A DNA stretch of 64,000 bases from Prolixibacter sp. NT017 (GCF_009617875.1 NZ_BLAV01000001.1:2914001-2978000), one strand, 5' to 3'. Positions 1-8,712 are shown, counted from the stretch's first letter. A program made the numbers and translations. Notes: generated by a model from the letters alone, not told the origin.

Positions 1-244
1 TTGCTCTTATTTTTTCCTGATATATTATCAAAAACGAACAGGATAAGCAATTAGTACACGAAAGTAGTATTTCTAATTTAATTTATTGTTCATTAGGAGG
101 CATTTACGCCCAGGCAGGGAAAGCGCTTTTCTCCGTTCACGGAACAGATCGGTACTTTCATGGAAGAAATCGATATGTTCATCAACAAAATCGCCCTATT
201 TAGAATGGATATAAAAAAGTTGCGGTTTCAGGTTAACGAGTTAC
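1..244. other. Non-coding left edge
   Basis: No open frame here has convincing coding character. One plus-strand frame across about 120-230 reads like the worn end of a protein, but it has no start or recognisable family, so it may be a gene remnant. The last 20 bases carry a GGTTTCAGG motif, the complement of the CCTGAAACC motif found at the edges of the repeat elements near 52.4 kb and 63.7 kb. Confidence 0.4.
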
Positions 245-440
245 TGTTGTTCGGCTTCGATGAAGGAAGTCTTTTTGGTCTTCGTGAAAAATCCTCGTGT
301 CCTTCGTGGTAAAATGTTTTAACCACAATGATCATTAAGAAAGCACAATGTTCAAAGGCACCATTGAATAGTTTGTCAACTTGCTGTTCTGTGTGGTGCC
401 AGCCCGGTAGGGCCACAATATATTGTAGCCGGACAATTGC
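245..440 (-). repeat. Diverged single copy of the 221-bp intergenic repeat
   Basis: Read on the minus strand this stretch follows the order of the tandem array at 61.3-63.7 kb: a ccggc block, a small-caps AATGxxxTT block, a TTAACCACAATG/TTTTACCACGAAGG block, then ATTTTTCACGAAG and a trailing GAAGCCGAACAACAG. It is a single, strongly diverged and partly shortened copy in inverted orientation. It starts about 20 bp beyond the stop of the GIN-domain gene at 461-910. Short peptides readable in it repeat those in the array and are not genes. Confidence 0.7.
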
Positions 441-460
441 CAGATTTTTAGGTTACAGAT

Positions 461-910
461 TCAATTCGTATTCGTCACGGCTCCCGAACCGGTAATCGTT
501 TGTGTAATGGTGAGCTCCAAATCATCCTGGCCGGTGAAATCGTTCACTTCGATGTTTCCCGAACCACTGACCAGCAAACTGCTGATGATGGGTATGGTAA
601 TGAGAATCGTTAAATCGTAGTTGGTGTAATTCCCGTCTTCGAGCTTTACGGTCCAGATACCTCCTGACACGTTCGTCTCCAACCGGTCGATGATATTCTG
701 CTGGGCCGATACCTCCACTGTTTGTGTTGCTCCCTGCGTGATAATGATGTTGGCTGCCCCGGCCAAATCGATGCCGGTGAATTCAGGAACCGTAATGGTT
801 TTGGTGACCACTGGTCCTTCGCCCGAAATCCGGACACTGTCGCGCTCACAGGAAACCAGCAACAGTATGGGCATTATCAGGGCCGTAATGATAAGTGCAG
901 GTCGTTTCAT
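461..910 (-). CDS. GIN-domain (DUF2807) lipoprotein, apparently truncated
   Basis: The product is 149 residues with a lipoprotein signal peptide ending LLLVSC at Cys21, so it should be an outer-membrane or periplasmic lipoprotein. Residues 35-145 match the start of the head GIN (DUF2807) fold: a VPEFTGIDL opening followed by turns such as VSGSGN that recur in the beta-helix. Members of this family are usually well over 200 residues with further G-S-G turns, and this one stops just after the second (TGSGAV). A copy of the 221-bp intergenic repeat lies right behind the stop, so loss of the 3' half through that element is plausible. Family role is unclear (putative adhesin or envelope protein). 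Confidence 0.75.
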   Translation of the reverse strand: MKRPALIITALIMPILLLVSCERDSVRISGEGPVVTKTITVPEFTGIDLAGAANIIITQGATQTVEVSAQQNIIDRLETNVSGGIWTVKLEDGNYTNYDLTILITIPIISSLLVSGSGNIEVNDFTGQDDLELTITQTITGSGAVTNTN

Positions 911-1055
911 TTTGGCTACGTTTCAGGTTAATGGTTCATTGGTCTTTCCATACCTGAATAAAGTTACACAATCCGGGATTGAAATGCATCTCCCTGAACG
1001 TCATTTGGAACGCCAAAGATTGGGAGGCTGAAGTGAAGCTCCTCGTTTGGTCGTT

Positions 1056-1490
1056 CTATTCCTGCGGGTTCTCGTTGAAGCTAATCATCCAGTTGATGCC
1101 GAAAGCATCGGTGCACATGCCGAAGTAATCGCCCCAGAACGTGGGAGCCATTGGCATGGTGACGTTGCCACCTTTGGAAAGCGCCAGGAAGAGCCGGTCG
1201 GCCTGCTCTTTGCTTTCGGCCGAAACAGACAAAGAGAAATTGTTACCGACTTTCAGCTCGGGAGCCCAACCGCCGGTATCACTGCCCATCAGGATATTGT
1301 CCTGACTGAGCGGCAAAGAGATATGCATGATTTTGTTCTGATCGGCTTCCGGGATTTCCACACCATCCTGCGGTGGCATGTCTTTGAAACGTCCAACATA
1401 GGCAAACTCGCCGCCAAAAACAGCTTTGTAATGGTTAAAAGCCTCCTCGCAGTTTCCTCCGAAAGTTAGATAGGGATTTACAATTGTCAT
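1056..1490 (-). CDS. VOC-superfamily protein, PhnB-like
   Basis: A 144-residue protein with the PhnB/3-demethylubiquinone methyltransferase-like version of the glyoxalase (VOC) fold. The N-terminus NPYLTFGGNCEEAFNHYK and the later PTFWGDYFGMCTDAFG are typical of the family, and the protein ends shortly after the second beta-alpha-beta-beta-beta unit, so it is full length. Cytosolic, no signal peptide. Proteins of this type are small dimeric metal- or ligand-binding proteins whose substrates are mostly unknown. It lies in a run of minus-strand genes and is separated from the upstream FMN reductase gene by a strong hairpin, so it is probably transcribed alone. Confidence 0.85.
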   Translation of the reverse strand: MTIVNPYLTFGGNCEEAFNHYKAVFGGEFAYVGRFKDMPPQDGVEIPEADQNKIMHISLPLSQDNILMGSDTGGWAPELKVGNNFSLSVSAESKEQADRLFLALSKGGNVTMPMAPTFWGDYFGMCTDAFGINWMISFNENPQE

Positions 1491-1508
1491 GATTTCCGAG
1501 TTTAGTTA

Positions 1509-1543
1509 AACCGGATGTATTACGTTGAATAATACATCCGGTT
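1509..1543 (-). terminator. Strong hairpin between FMN reductase and VOC genes
   Basis: Perfect 13-bp arms (AACCGGATGTATT and its complement) around a 9-base loop lie 37 bases beyond the stop of the FMN reductase gene. The T-run on the minus strand is short, so it is either a weak intrinsic terminator or an mRNA 3'-end stabiliser. Confidence 0.6.
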
Positions 1544-1580
1544 ACATAACACGGTTGTTGGATAAAAGTTTGCTGTTTGA

Positions 1581-2120
1581 CTATTCATCCAGCGAACGGA
1601 GAAAGCTATCCATCAGACGATTCAACTTTGCGTCTGTCTTCGCATCAGCGATGACACCATTGGGTCCGATTTTCCCTTTCGCTCCTTTAATCAACAAACT
1701 CCCGTTAGCCGGAATTACTGCATCCAGTGTACTCATAATCAACTTAAGTGATTCCACCGCTTTCTCACCGGAAGCGGCCGCCACAATTAACGCAACCGGC
1801 TTTTTACTGAAGATGGTGGTAGAAACTGTCCATTCAATAGCATTTTTCAAACTTCCCGGCAGGCTGAAAACATACTCAGGGGTACAAATGATAACACCGT
1901 CGGATTCGGTAATGCGATTCCTAAAATCGACCACGCTTTCAGGAGGTGTTTCGTTATCCTTGTCGGGATTGAAATGCGGCATTTTATCAATGCCGTCATA
2001 CAAATCAACCGTTATTCGATCGCTGTATGTTGCCGCTATTGCTTTCAGCAGTGCAAGGTTCAGCGATTGCTGTTTGGTGCTTCCCGATATAGCCAGAATT
2101 TTCTTTTTGGAGCTGATCAT
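1581..2120 (-). CDS. NADPH-dependent FMN reductase family protein
   Basis: A 179-residue flavodoxin-fold oxidoreductase. Residues 7-16 carry the FMN phosphate-binding loop AISGSTKQQS, and the TPEYVFSLPGSLKNAIEW segment is the flavin-contacting signature of the ArsH/chromate-reductase-type NAD(P)H:FMN reductases. Length is normal for the family. These enzymes reduce FMN, quinones or metal ions such as chromate with NAD(P)H in the cytosol; the physiological substrate cannot be told from the sequence. It ends before a hairpin at 1509-1543. Confidence 0.88.
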   Translation of the reverse strand: MISSKKKILAISGSTKQQSLNLALLKAIAATYSDRITVDLYDGIDKMPHFNPDKDNETPPESVVDFRNRITESDGVIICTPEYVFSLPGSLKNAIEWTVSTTIFSKKPVALIVAAASGEKAVESLKLIMSTLDAVIPANGSLLIKGAKGKIGPNGVIADAKTDAKLNRLMDSFLRSLDE

Positions 2121-2187
2121 ACTTTACTACTTCACATCAACTAAGAAGCAAAACAGTTTTGACGAGCAAAGGTTGGCCGGGATTTCT

Positions 2188-2772
2188 TCAATGAAACTTC
2201 TCCCCTTTGGCCATCATTTCCAGAATCTGTTGCATACGTTTCTCGCGGGTTTTCGGTCTCTTCGCGGTACTCAGACGGTATGCAATGGCATACAGATTGG
2301 CTTTGTTCAGGTTCCGGAAAAACGCCAACGCCTCTGGATTGGCCGATAAAGCTTTCATGAAATCGTCGGGAATGGTCATGTTGCTTTGTGCTTCGTATGC
2401 TTGCTCCCAGCGTCCGTCGGATTTGGCTTTTTCCACTTCTACCAGTCCGGATGGTTTCATTCTTCCCTCCTTCGTCAATCGTTCAACATGTTTGGTGTTT
2501 CGCTTCGACCATTTGCTGCCATTGCGACGTGGCGTGAATTTTCGTAGCCACGATTCGTCATCGTACTTCTTCAGCTGTCCGTCTATCCATCCGTAACATA
2601 GCGCCACATCCAGCGCTTCGTCATAAGTCACGGTTTCCTTTCCCGAGTCTTTTTTAAACAATCGCAACCAGATGCCGTCCGGGTTGGTATGGTTCGCGGC
2701 CATCCAGTCTTCAAATGCTTTTCCCGATGTGAAAGGCAGGATGGGTAATTCGTTTGGCTCTTCTTTTTTCAT
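2188..2772 (-). CDS. YdeI/OmpD-associated family protein
   Basis: A 194-residue cytosolic protein of the YdeI/OmpD-associated family, sometimes called bacteriocin-protection proteins. The block from residue 14, with FEDWMAANHT and the DVALCYGWIDG segment, followed by the basic FTPRRNGSKWSKRN stretch, is the family hallmark. The C-terminal 50 residues form the usual helical domain ending in a KTREKRMQQI segment. Function is unproven; relatives have been linked to antimicrobial-peptide resistance. It stands as a single gene between the AhpD-like and FMN reductase genes. Confidence 0.85.
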   Translation of the reverse strand: MKKEEPNELPILPFTSGKAFEDWMAANHTNPDGIWLRLFKKDSGKETVTYDEALDVALCYGWIDGQLKKYDDESWLRKFTPRRNGSKWSKRNTKHVERLTKEGRMKPSGLVEVEKAKSDGRWEQAYEAQSNMTIPDDFMKALSANPEALAFFRNLNKANLYAIAYRLSTAKRPKTREKRMQQILEMMAKGEKFH

Positions 2773-2855
2773 TCTGACTTCTCCCGTATCTTCAAAAATA
2801 GACGAAAATACGTATTCATACGAGCAAAATTCAGACTGGTTCCGTTTAATAAATC

Positions 2856-2886
2856 AGCAGAGACTGGGTAATTCCCTGTCTCTGCT
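2856..2886 (-). terminator. Hairpin after the AhpD-like gene
   Basis: Nine-base arms (AGCAGAGAC and complement) lie 12 bases past the stop codon of the AhpD-like gene on the minus strand. They are followed only by a broken T-run, so this is a moderate candidate. Confidence 0.5.
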
Positions 2887-2897
2887 ATTGCGGAGCA

Positions 2898-3350
2898 TTA
2901 CGGCTGAACCGCTTCAATCCGGCTGGCTGCACCCGAGACAATTCCTATCCGGTTCCAGGCGTTGATGGTGATAATGCCCATGATGATTTGGGACAGGTAC
3001 GTTTCATCGAAATATTTGCGTGCGTTGACGATCAGTTCGGCAGGAATATCTCCATGTATCCGGGTAACGGCATCTGTCAGGGCCAGGATGGCTTTTTCCT
3101 TTTCATCGAACAGGTCGGTTTCCTCCCACGCATCTAACAAGAAGATGCGTTGTGGTGTTTCGCCATACTTCATGGCATCGGTAGTGTGCATATCGATGCA
3201 AAAGGCACAACCATTAATTTGCGATGCCCGTATCTTGATTAACTCGCGATGAATATCGGTTAGTCCGCTGTTTTTAACGTAGTGTTCCAAACCGAGCATG
3301 GCCTGATATGCTTCCGGCTGTACTTCGGCAATCTTTACATGTGCTTCCAT
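2898..3350 (-). CDS. Carboxymuconolactone decarboxylase/AhpD-like protein
   Basis: A 150-residue all-helical protein of the carboxymuconolactone decarboxylase/AhpD fold. Cys48-Ala-Phe-Cys51 followed by His55 is the redox-active CxxCxxxH motif of the alkylhydroperoxidase branch, so a peroxidase or disulfide-reducing role is more likely than a decarboxylase one. Cytosolic and full length. The Crp-type regulator at 3413-3997 lies 62 bp upstream on the same strand. In Bacteroidota a Crp/Fnr regulator is often found next to such a gene, so it is the likely controller. Confidence 0.87.
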   Translation of the reverse strand: MEAHVKIAEVQPEAYQAMLGLEHYVKNSGLTDIHRELIKIRASQINGCAFCIDMHTTDAMKYGETPQRIFLLDAWEETDLFDEKEKAILALTDAVTRIHGDIPAELIVNARKYFDETYLSQIIMGIITINAWNRIGIVSGAASRIEAVQP

Positions 3351-3412
3351 GACATTTGCTTTTAGTTCGTCACAAAGGTGGCCATGAAAACACGGAAAAA
3401 ACTTAAACGGGT

Positions 3413-3997
3413 TTAAGAAACGGATGAATCAGTCTTTTTTCTGAGTTCACTCAGATATTCGGGCGTCATACCAAGCAAAGATGCCAGCATATATTGCGGT
3501 ACCCGTTGCACAAATTCCGGATATTTTCGCTGGAAACCGAAAAACATCTCCTCTTTGGAACGACTGTACAACAAACCAATACGAAACAATGACGCAGCAT
3601 AGGCTCGTTGCAGTATTTTTCGAAAATAGGTCTCGAAGGCAGGTACCGTGGCGAATAACTTTTCACTGGTTTCATCGTCCAGCGAGATAACCACCGAATC
3701 CTCAACGGCCTGGATACAATATTGACTGGGACCTTTGCGAGCTTTGCTGGTATAATCCGTTATCCACCAGTTTTCGATGGCAAACTGAATGGTCCGCTCG
3801 TTCCCCTGCTCATCGGTAAAGAAGAGTCGCAAGCATCCGGATACGACAAAATGATTGGCCCGGCAAATGTCGCCGGTCGTCAGTAAGAACTCCTTTTTCC
3901 GCACCTTTCGTTCGGCAACGCTTGCCGCGATAAAATCGGATTGGTCATCCGTCAATTCGGTAAACTGGCGAATGTGTTGGATCAGCTCCCTGCTCAT
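3413..3997 (-). CDS. Crp/Fnr family transcriptional regulator
   Basis: A 194-residue regulator. Residues about 20-115 form the cyclic-nucleotide-binding-type jelly roll (RKKEFLLTTGDICRANHFVV, then IQFAIENWW), and the C-terminus has a helix-turn-helix whose recognition region reads LASLLGMTPEYLSELRKK. No cysteine cluster for an FeS cofactor is present, so it is not an Fnr-type oxygen sensor, and the Arg/Ser that bind cAMP in Crp are not obvious. Its effector is therefore unknown. It probably forms an operon with the AhpD-like gene downstream. Confidence 0.87.
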   Translation of the reverse strand: MSRELIQHIRQFTELTDDQSDFIAASVAERKVRKKEFLLTTGDICRANHFVVSGCLRLFFTDEQGNERTIQFAIENWWITDYTSKARKGPSQYCIQAVEDSVVISLDDETSEKLFATVPAFETYFRKILQRAYAASLFRIGLLYSRSKEEMFFGFQRKYPEFVQRVPQYMLASLLGMTPEYLSELRKKTDSSVS

Positions 3998-4048
3998 GGA
4001 TTTTATTTTCCCATTACGGAATTGAGAGGGAGAAGGTAACAGAAATTG

Positions 4049-4801
4049 TTATTGATTGGATTCGGCTAACCGGTACGTGTGCCTCAACAATTCGGGGCCG
4101 CCGAATGGTCCGTGTCCGGGAATGACAATGCGGGCGTCCGTGAATTTGTCGATCACCTTTATAATGGTGGCCGGATAGGCTTTCAAATCGCCATCGGCCG
4201 TATTGCCCAACGTACGCGAATTCATACTCTTTACCAAACAACCGGGAAACAGAATCTTCTCTGACGGAATCCAAACCACAATGTTATCGGTCGCATGGGC
4301 CGGCCCCAAGTAATAACATTCGATGGTTTTATCTCCTAGTTTCAATTGCAACGAATCTGTGAATCCATGATCGGGAACAGGCAAGCCTTTTACTTTCGCG
4401 CTGTCGACGGTTATCTGGTTCGCCCACGACGGAATATGCTGCTGTTGCAAATAAGCTATTCCCCCCATGCAGTCAATATGCCAGTGGTTGGGAACAAAAC
4501 CAACGACTTCGACCTCCATCGAACTTTTGAGCCAATCGACCAACGTCCGGGTCTCTTCTTCGGTTACAGGTGTGTCAAACAGAAATGCCTCCTTTCCGTT
4601 GATAAACACCAATCCGTTGGAAGAAACTCGTCCAAACGGTGGAATCTCTGCCTGTGAAATATGTACATATGCCCGCTCGGACAGTTTGACCAACACAATG
4701 TCATCGGACACTTTTAGCCGCTGCGCAATTTGCTGCGCCCATACTTGTCCCTGTAAAAAGACCATCAGGGAAATCACCAACCACTTTTTCATATTTATCA
4801 T
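4049..4801 (-). CDS. Subclass B1 metallo-beta-lactamase, CcrA-like
   Basis: A 250-residue precursor with a signal peptide ending near residue 22 (GQVWAQ), so the enzyme acts in the periplasm. All zinc ligands of subclass B1 are present: His106, His108 and Asp110 in NHWHIDC, His169 in GPAHATDN, Cys188 in FPGC and His230 in IPGHG. The context of these motifs resembles CcrA of Bacteroides fragilis. B1 enzymes hydrolyse penicillins, cephalosporins and carbapenems, and nothing in the sequence suggests loss of function. Met4 is an equally possible start. It follows the DUF3795 gene by 25 bp and may share its promoter. Being in an ordinary chromosomal setting with no nearby mobile gene, it is probably intrinsic. 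Confidence 0.9.
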   Translation of the reverse strand: MINMKKWLVISLMVFLQGQVWAQQIAQRLKVSDDIVLVKLSERAYVHISQAEIPPFGRVSSNGLVFINGKEAFLFDTPVTEEETRTLVDWLKSSMEVEVVGFVPNHWHIDCMGGIAYLQQQHIPSWANQITVDSAKVKGLPVPDHGFTDSLQLKLGDKTIECYYLGPAHATDNIVVWIPSEKILFPGCLVKSMNSRTLGNTADGDLKAYPATIIKVIDKFTDARIVIPGHGPFGGPELLRHTYRLAESNQ

Positions 4802-4826
4802 TGGTTACCATTAGGAGTTTCATTTC

Positions 4827-5180
4827 TTATGCCAGTGCCTGATGAATGGAATCGAGCCGGGCTTTGGCATCCGGTTCCTGACCGAAAATGGAATCAAGCT
4901 TTTCGCACGGATAATCACTGCAATGAGCGCAATTATCCAGACCTCTTTCCCGGGCACAATTCCGAATATTGCAATTCCGACAACCGGAAAACAGGCGACC
5001 TGTTTCAGCCGTGCAGCCATCACAGTCGGTAACATCGCGCAATTGTATATCGATTCCATACTCCGTTGCACATTGCCTGACAATATCTTCACGCATGGCC
5101 TGTTTCCGAATCAAATCCGTCTCGATTGTCGCTAGATGAATAGGGCATCCGTCGCAGTGCAATCCACAATAAACCATCAT
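4827..5180 (-). CDS. DUF3795 cysteine-rich protein
   Basis: A 117-residue cytosolic protein of family DUF3795. It opens with YCGLHCDGCP and has 15 cysteines in all, several in CxxC pairs (CDGC, CRNC, CAHC), consistent with a zinc or iron-sulfur binding protein. Function is unknown. It sits directly upstream of the metallo-beta-lactamase gene, but no functional link is known. Confidence 0.8.
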   Translation of the reverse strand: MMVYCGLHCDGCPIHLATIETDLIRKQAMREDIVRQCATEYGIDIQLRDVTDCDGCTAETGRLFSGCRNCNIRNCARERGLDNCAHCSDYPCEKLDSIFGQEPDAKARLDSIHQALA

Positions 5181-5384
5181 GATCGTTCTTGTTTAGGTCT
5201 TGTTTCTTTTTCCCGAAAAGGGAAAGCATTTGTTTATTTCAGACGGAGCCGAATTCCTATCTGTTCCGCCCGTCGAACCATTCCGTCGCCTCGTCGCCCT
5301 GCGACTATGAGATGGAATAGCTGCAGTTTTTCGTTGATCCGTTGTCAGCCATTCCATTGAAAAAGTTACGTAAAAACTTTGCAT

Positions 5385-6116
5385 TTATCCTAACGGGAAT
5401 CGGCTCAGTGTTCTTACTTTTTCCTTCCGGAGGTACCAGTCGTTGGTTACCAATTCGATTTCCTTCACCTGAAACGTGCCAAAGTCAAAATCCCGAAACT
5501 GTTCCAGCTTATCCAGGAAAGTATCTTTATGTTGGAGCGGTTTCCGGAAACGAATAACCGTAGAATGGGCAGTCTGCAGAACATACCGTTTATCGATAGA
5601 TTGCTGCAGTTCTGATTTCCTGAATTGCTTTCGCAGACTTTCGCGCAACTCATTTAGCCGGTCGTTTTCACTGAATCCCTGAATCATCACTCCTGAAGGT
5701 GATGCTGTAATTCCTTTCATCCGAATTGAAAAAGAATCTTCGCCTGCCAGACTTTCACGAATCAGCTGATTGTAGGACGTTAAATCAATCTGTTCCGGGT
5801 GAAATCCGCTGTAGCAGGAAATAACCGACAAGAGGGTGATATGTAGATCGGAAGTGAGATAATAATACTGCTCAGGCTCTGCCTTTTGCAGCATTTTCAA
5901 CCAACCACGAATGCGTTCCTTTACCTCGTCGTCCGGGCGAACCAACAGGGTAATTCCTCGCCGGTCATCCAACGGATCATCCAGCAATTCATCCGTAACA
6001 ACTCCCTCATTCCGAATCTTTGCTATCGAATCGGTGTATAATTGGTGATAATGCTTTGTTAGTGCAGCTTCATTCATGTAATGTGGAACTTTAGCCGGCA
6101 GGCGCTTCCGGCCCAC
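5385..6116 (-). CDS. 2H phosphoesterase (2'-5' RNA ligase-like)
   Basis: A 243-residue protein carrying the two H-x-T-x motifs that define the 2H phosphoesterase superfamily: HITLL near residue 111 and HSTVIRF near residue 187. The superfamily includes 2'-5' RNA ligases and cyclic phosphodiesterases acting on nucleotide 2',3'-cyclic phosphates. The N-terminal 30 residues before the helix starting TKHYHQLY may not all be translated; Met14 is an alternative start. Cytosolic. It stands apart from its neighbours by about 200 bp downstream, where nothing recognisable is seen. Confidence 0.8.
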   Translation of the reverse strand: MGRKRLPAKVPHYMNEAALTKHYHQLYTDSIAKIRNEGVVTDELLDDPLDDRRGITLLVRPDDEVKERIRGWLKMLQKAEPEQYYYLTSDLHITLLSVISCYSGFHPEQIDLTSYNQLIRESLAGEDSFSIRMKGITASPSGVMIQGFSENDRLNELRESLRKQFRKSELQQSIDKRYVLQTAHSTVIRFRKPLQHKDTFLDKLEQFRDFDFGTFQVKEIELVTNDWYLRKEKVRTLSRFPLG

Positions 6117-6149
6117 CGAATCTGCGAACGGATTTTAAAAGTAGAAAAA

Positions 6150-6896
6150 TTATTGAAGTAATCTGGCCTTGCCTTTCCCAAGTTGCCAGAGCTTTCTTCC
6201 GATCAGGAAAAACCATAACAGGTACAATGGTCCGGCAATTGCCATTAATAATGTGCCGGCCACCGGGAATATAAATCCCGAGAAGATGTGCAGAAAATCA
6301 AAGCCATGGGTTACAAACCCTGTATAGGCGGTGAGTTTACTGAATACGGCACTTCTCAACATCACCCAGGAGATGAAGATACCACCTAACTGTGTGAGAA
6401 TACTTCCCACAATGGCTCCGGTTCCGTGCCACATGTCGGAAGCGAAAAGTACTTCGCCGGCAGCAATCAGGCGGCGTTGTTCCTCCGGAGTTATGGCGCC
6501 GGCATACCGGTTGCTCAGGTATAACCATGAAAATACAGAAGGTGTGGCCAGGAAAAGCGTTACACCAATGAATACCATGACAACCGATATTGTTGTAATT
6601 CCCTGGTTGGATTCCTTCAGACTGAAGTAAAGACCGGCGAACAGAACGTAATAGAGCGGGATGAATATGACGGTCAAAATGTCGAGCCGGAGCAGCCCGA
6701 CCAGTTTGTTCTCCTGCAACATGCTAAAGCACTCTTCCACCGTTATCGGCTGGGTGCCAACGGTGACCAACAATATCATGGTTGCAACCGAATAAACAAT
6801 CAGGATAAAGGCTGCAATTCCGGCTATTCGGCAGAGTCTTTTTACACCTGCGTGTCCGGCTATCCATTCCAGTGTTGTGTCTTGTCGCGACATCAT
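6150..6896 (-). CDS. DUF4386-like integral membrane protein
   Basis: A 248-residue inner-membrane protein with about six hydrophobic helices (roughly residues 25-47, 70-90, 98-122, 155-182, 190-215 and 215-238) joined by short loops. The arrangement and the loop around residues 135-155 (TPEEQRRLIAAGEVLF) resemble DUF4386-type proteins. No catalytic motif is visible. It forms a likely unit with the small membrane gene at 6947-7117 just upstream. Confidence 0.65.
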   Translation of the reverse strand: MMSRQDTTLEWIAGHAGVKRLCRIAGIAAFILIVYSVATMILLVTVGTQPITVEECFSMLQENKLVGLLRLDILTVIFIPLYYVLFAGLYFSLKESNQGITTISVVMVFIGVTLFLATPSVFSWLYLSNRYAGAITPEEQRRLIAAGEVLFASDMWHGTGAIVGSILTQLGGIFISWVMLRSAVFSKLTAYTGFVTHGFDFLHIFSGFIFPVAGTLLMAIAGPLYLLWFFLIGRKLWQLGKGKARLLQ

Positions 6897-6946
6897 ACTA
6901 TTGCTTTTTATGCTATTTGAAAGCTACCGCTTCGGAGAAATACATA

Positions 6947-7117
6947 CTACAACAAGTCCATCTTCCGGCGGGATGTAGCAATCAGTGCCAGTCCAACGAT
7001 ACCAATGGTGATTCTGGCCGGCACAGGCAACAATTCGAAAAACATCATCGCTGCTCCCGTCAGTGCCAGGATGATACCGACGTAAAACTGAATGTCGTAG
7101 ATAGTCTTTCTTTTCAT
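6947..7117 (-). CDS. Small two-helix membrane protein (56 aa)
   Basis: An ATG-initiated 56-residue frame begins MKRKTIYDIQFYVGIILAL and ends RRKMDLL. It has two hydrophobic stretches (about residues 12-30 and 35-48) separated by a short polar turn, flanked by basic ends. The frame is clean, in the same direction as the DUF4386-like gene 50 bp downstream, and fills a gap that otherwise has no gene. No family is recognised. Confidence 0.6.
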   Translation of the reverse strand: MKRKTIYDIQFYVGIILALTGAAMMFFELLPVPARITIGIVGLALIATSRRKMDLL

Positions 7118-7230
7118 TGCTCTGAGTTTAGTTGTCCGGTATGCTATTGGTTATGCAACGATTCCCCCAAACGGAATCTATACTCAAGTTACCAAAATTT
7201 GAGCAATCCTCTTAGCTACTTCCGTGAAAA

Positions 7231-8712
7231 CTATTGGTGAGTAGCCTGCACTTGCTCCCGTTCCAAACTGAAAGATTCACTCCGCTGCAGCGCAAGAATC
7301 ACTTGGCTTATCAGGAAAATACGGTCCTGCAACAGAGGATAGTTAATCTTTTCCGGGGTGTCGGTCGGTTTGTGGTAGTCTTTATGCAAACCGGAGAAGA
7401 ACATCACGGCCGGGATGCCTTTCTCATAAAACTTGTACTGGTCGGAACGCATGTAATACCCGGTTAAATCGTGCGAATTATTGAAAGTATAATCGAACGA
7501 ACATTCCGGGACTCGTTGGTCAACCTTTTCAAAAAGAGCAGCAAGTTTCGGTTGTGTATCGGTTCCAAGGGAATAGAGATAAGCCTCTTTCCCGATGTGT
7601 TGAGAATCGACACGTCCAACCATATCAATATTCAGGTTAAGCAACACTTTCCCGGGTTCGAAATCCGCGCGTTTCACCTGGTATTTAGCGCCCAACTCTC
7701 CCACTTCTTCACCCGTCGTCGCCAGGAAAATAAGGTTGTATTTCAATTCCGGAATACCGGAAAACAGTTTGGCTAACTCAAGCATCGAAGCCACGCCGGA
7801 AGCATTATCGTCGGCACCGCGGAAATAAAAACGTCCGTCAGTTCCCAAATGATCGTAGTGCGCCGTGATGTAAATGGAAGTATCAGATGTTCCTTTTAGC
7901 ATCCCGATTACATTTCGTCCCGTCGTTCGGTTCACTATCCGCTCACATTTCACCCGAACGGTGTTCATCGGACAATCGGCAATCGCTTTAGTTTCGATCA
8001 ATTGATTGAGGTCTCTGGCAGACATCTTCATCAAATGGCGAATCTGCATATTGGGAATAATAAATTCCACAAAACCAATACTATCATTTTCAGACCGATC
8101 ACTATAAGCAAACGTATATCGTTTCCGGGTCATGAAGTTCTTAAAAGTTCTCCGGATGGATTCGAATTGCTTATCGTTGTATGGATTGGCTAAAATTAAC
8201 CCTGCGGCTTTTCTTTTTTCCAGTGCAACTTCAATATCGTACGTTGAACGCAGGTTCTTTGTGAAAACCAAAACCATTCGGTTTTTTACATTGATTTGCT
8301 CCAGATCTTCAGGTGTTCCCTTACCGCCGAAAATTAGCTCCAGTTCCTTTTCCTCATTTATGGGTTCTCGGCTCATACTGGCCATCTCCTGAAAATCATC
8401 GAGCTTTCGGTTACGGGCAGTCTTCAGATAGGTTTCGCCCCGATAATACTGAACCAGCTTAAAATCGTCGTAGTAGCCGTTGTCTCCTGCTTCCAACAGG
8501 CCATATTTGGTAAACTCTCCGGCAATGTACCGGGCCGCTTTCATCTGCCCGAGCGTTCCAGTCAGCCTTCCTTCCATCGAATCGGATGCCAATATTCTGA
8601 TGGTCTGCTTTAGCTCTTTTTTATCAATTGAAAAATGTGCTGCGTTGGACGAAGATTGTCCGTAGGTTTGTGTTGTCAGACAAACAAAAAGATAAACAAG
8701 AATTCGTTTCAT
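7231..8712 (-). CDS. Secreted M28 family zinc aminopeptidase
   Basis: A 493-residue protein with a signal peptide (cleavage near residue 19, QTYGQ). A PA-like insert (about 120-260) interrupts the M28 peptidase fold. The co-catalytic zinc ligands are visible: His285 in TAHYDHLG, Asp301 in GADDNASG, Glu335/Glu336 in TTGEEVG, Asp363 in NIDMVGR, and a late His in the LHKDYHKPTDT segment. These are the ligands of bacterial leucyl or Ser/Thr aminopeptidases and glutaminyl-cyclase relatives, so peptide trimming in the periplasm is expected. It is transcribed divergently from the aldo/keto reductase gene. Confidence 0.9.
   Translation of the reverse strand: MKRILVYLFVCLTTQTYGQSSSNAAHFSIDKKELKQTIRILASDSMEGRLTGTLGQMKAARYIAGEFTKYGLLEAGDNGYYDDFKLVQYYRGETYLKTARNRKLDDFQEMASMSREPINEEKELELIFGGKGTPEDLEQINVKNRMVLVFTKNLRSTYDIEVALEKRKAAGLILANPYNDKQFESIRRTFKNFMTRKRYTFAYSDRSENDSIGFVEFIIPNMQIRHLMKMSARDLNQLIETKAIADCPMNTVRVKCERIVNRTTGRNVIGMLKGTSDTSIYITAHYDHLGTDGRFYFRGADDNASGVASMLELAKLFSGIPELKYNLIFLATTGEEVGELGAKYQVKRADFEPGKVLLNLNIDMVGRVDSQHIGKEAYLYSLGTDTQPKLAALFEKVDQRVPECSFDYTFNNSHDLTGYYMRSDQYKFYEKGIPAVMFFSGLHKDYHKPTDTPEKINYPLLQDRIFLISQVILALQRSESFSLEREQVQATHQ

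Noticed and set aside
228..416. 62-codon minus-strand frame at the left edge
   Set aside because: It is the same kind of chance frame through the diverged 221-bp repeat copy.
5193..5384. 63-codon minus-strand frame between DUF3795 and 2H genes
   Set aside because: Composition is basic and low-complexity with no hydrophobic core or family; treated as chance.
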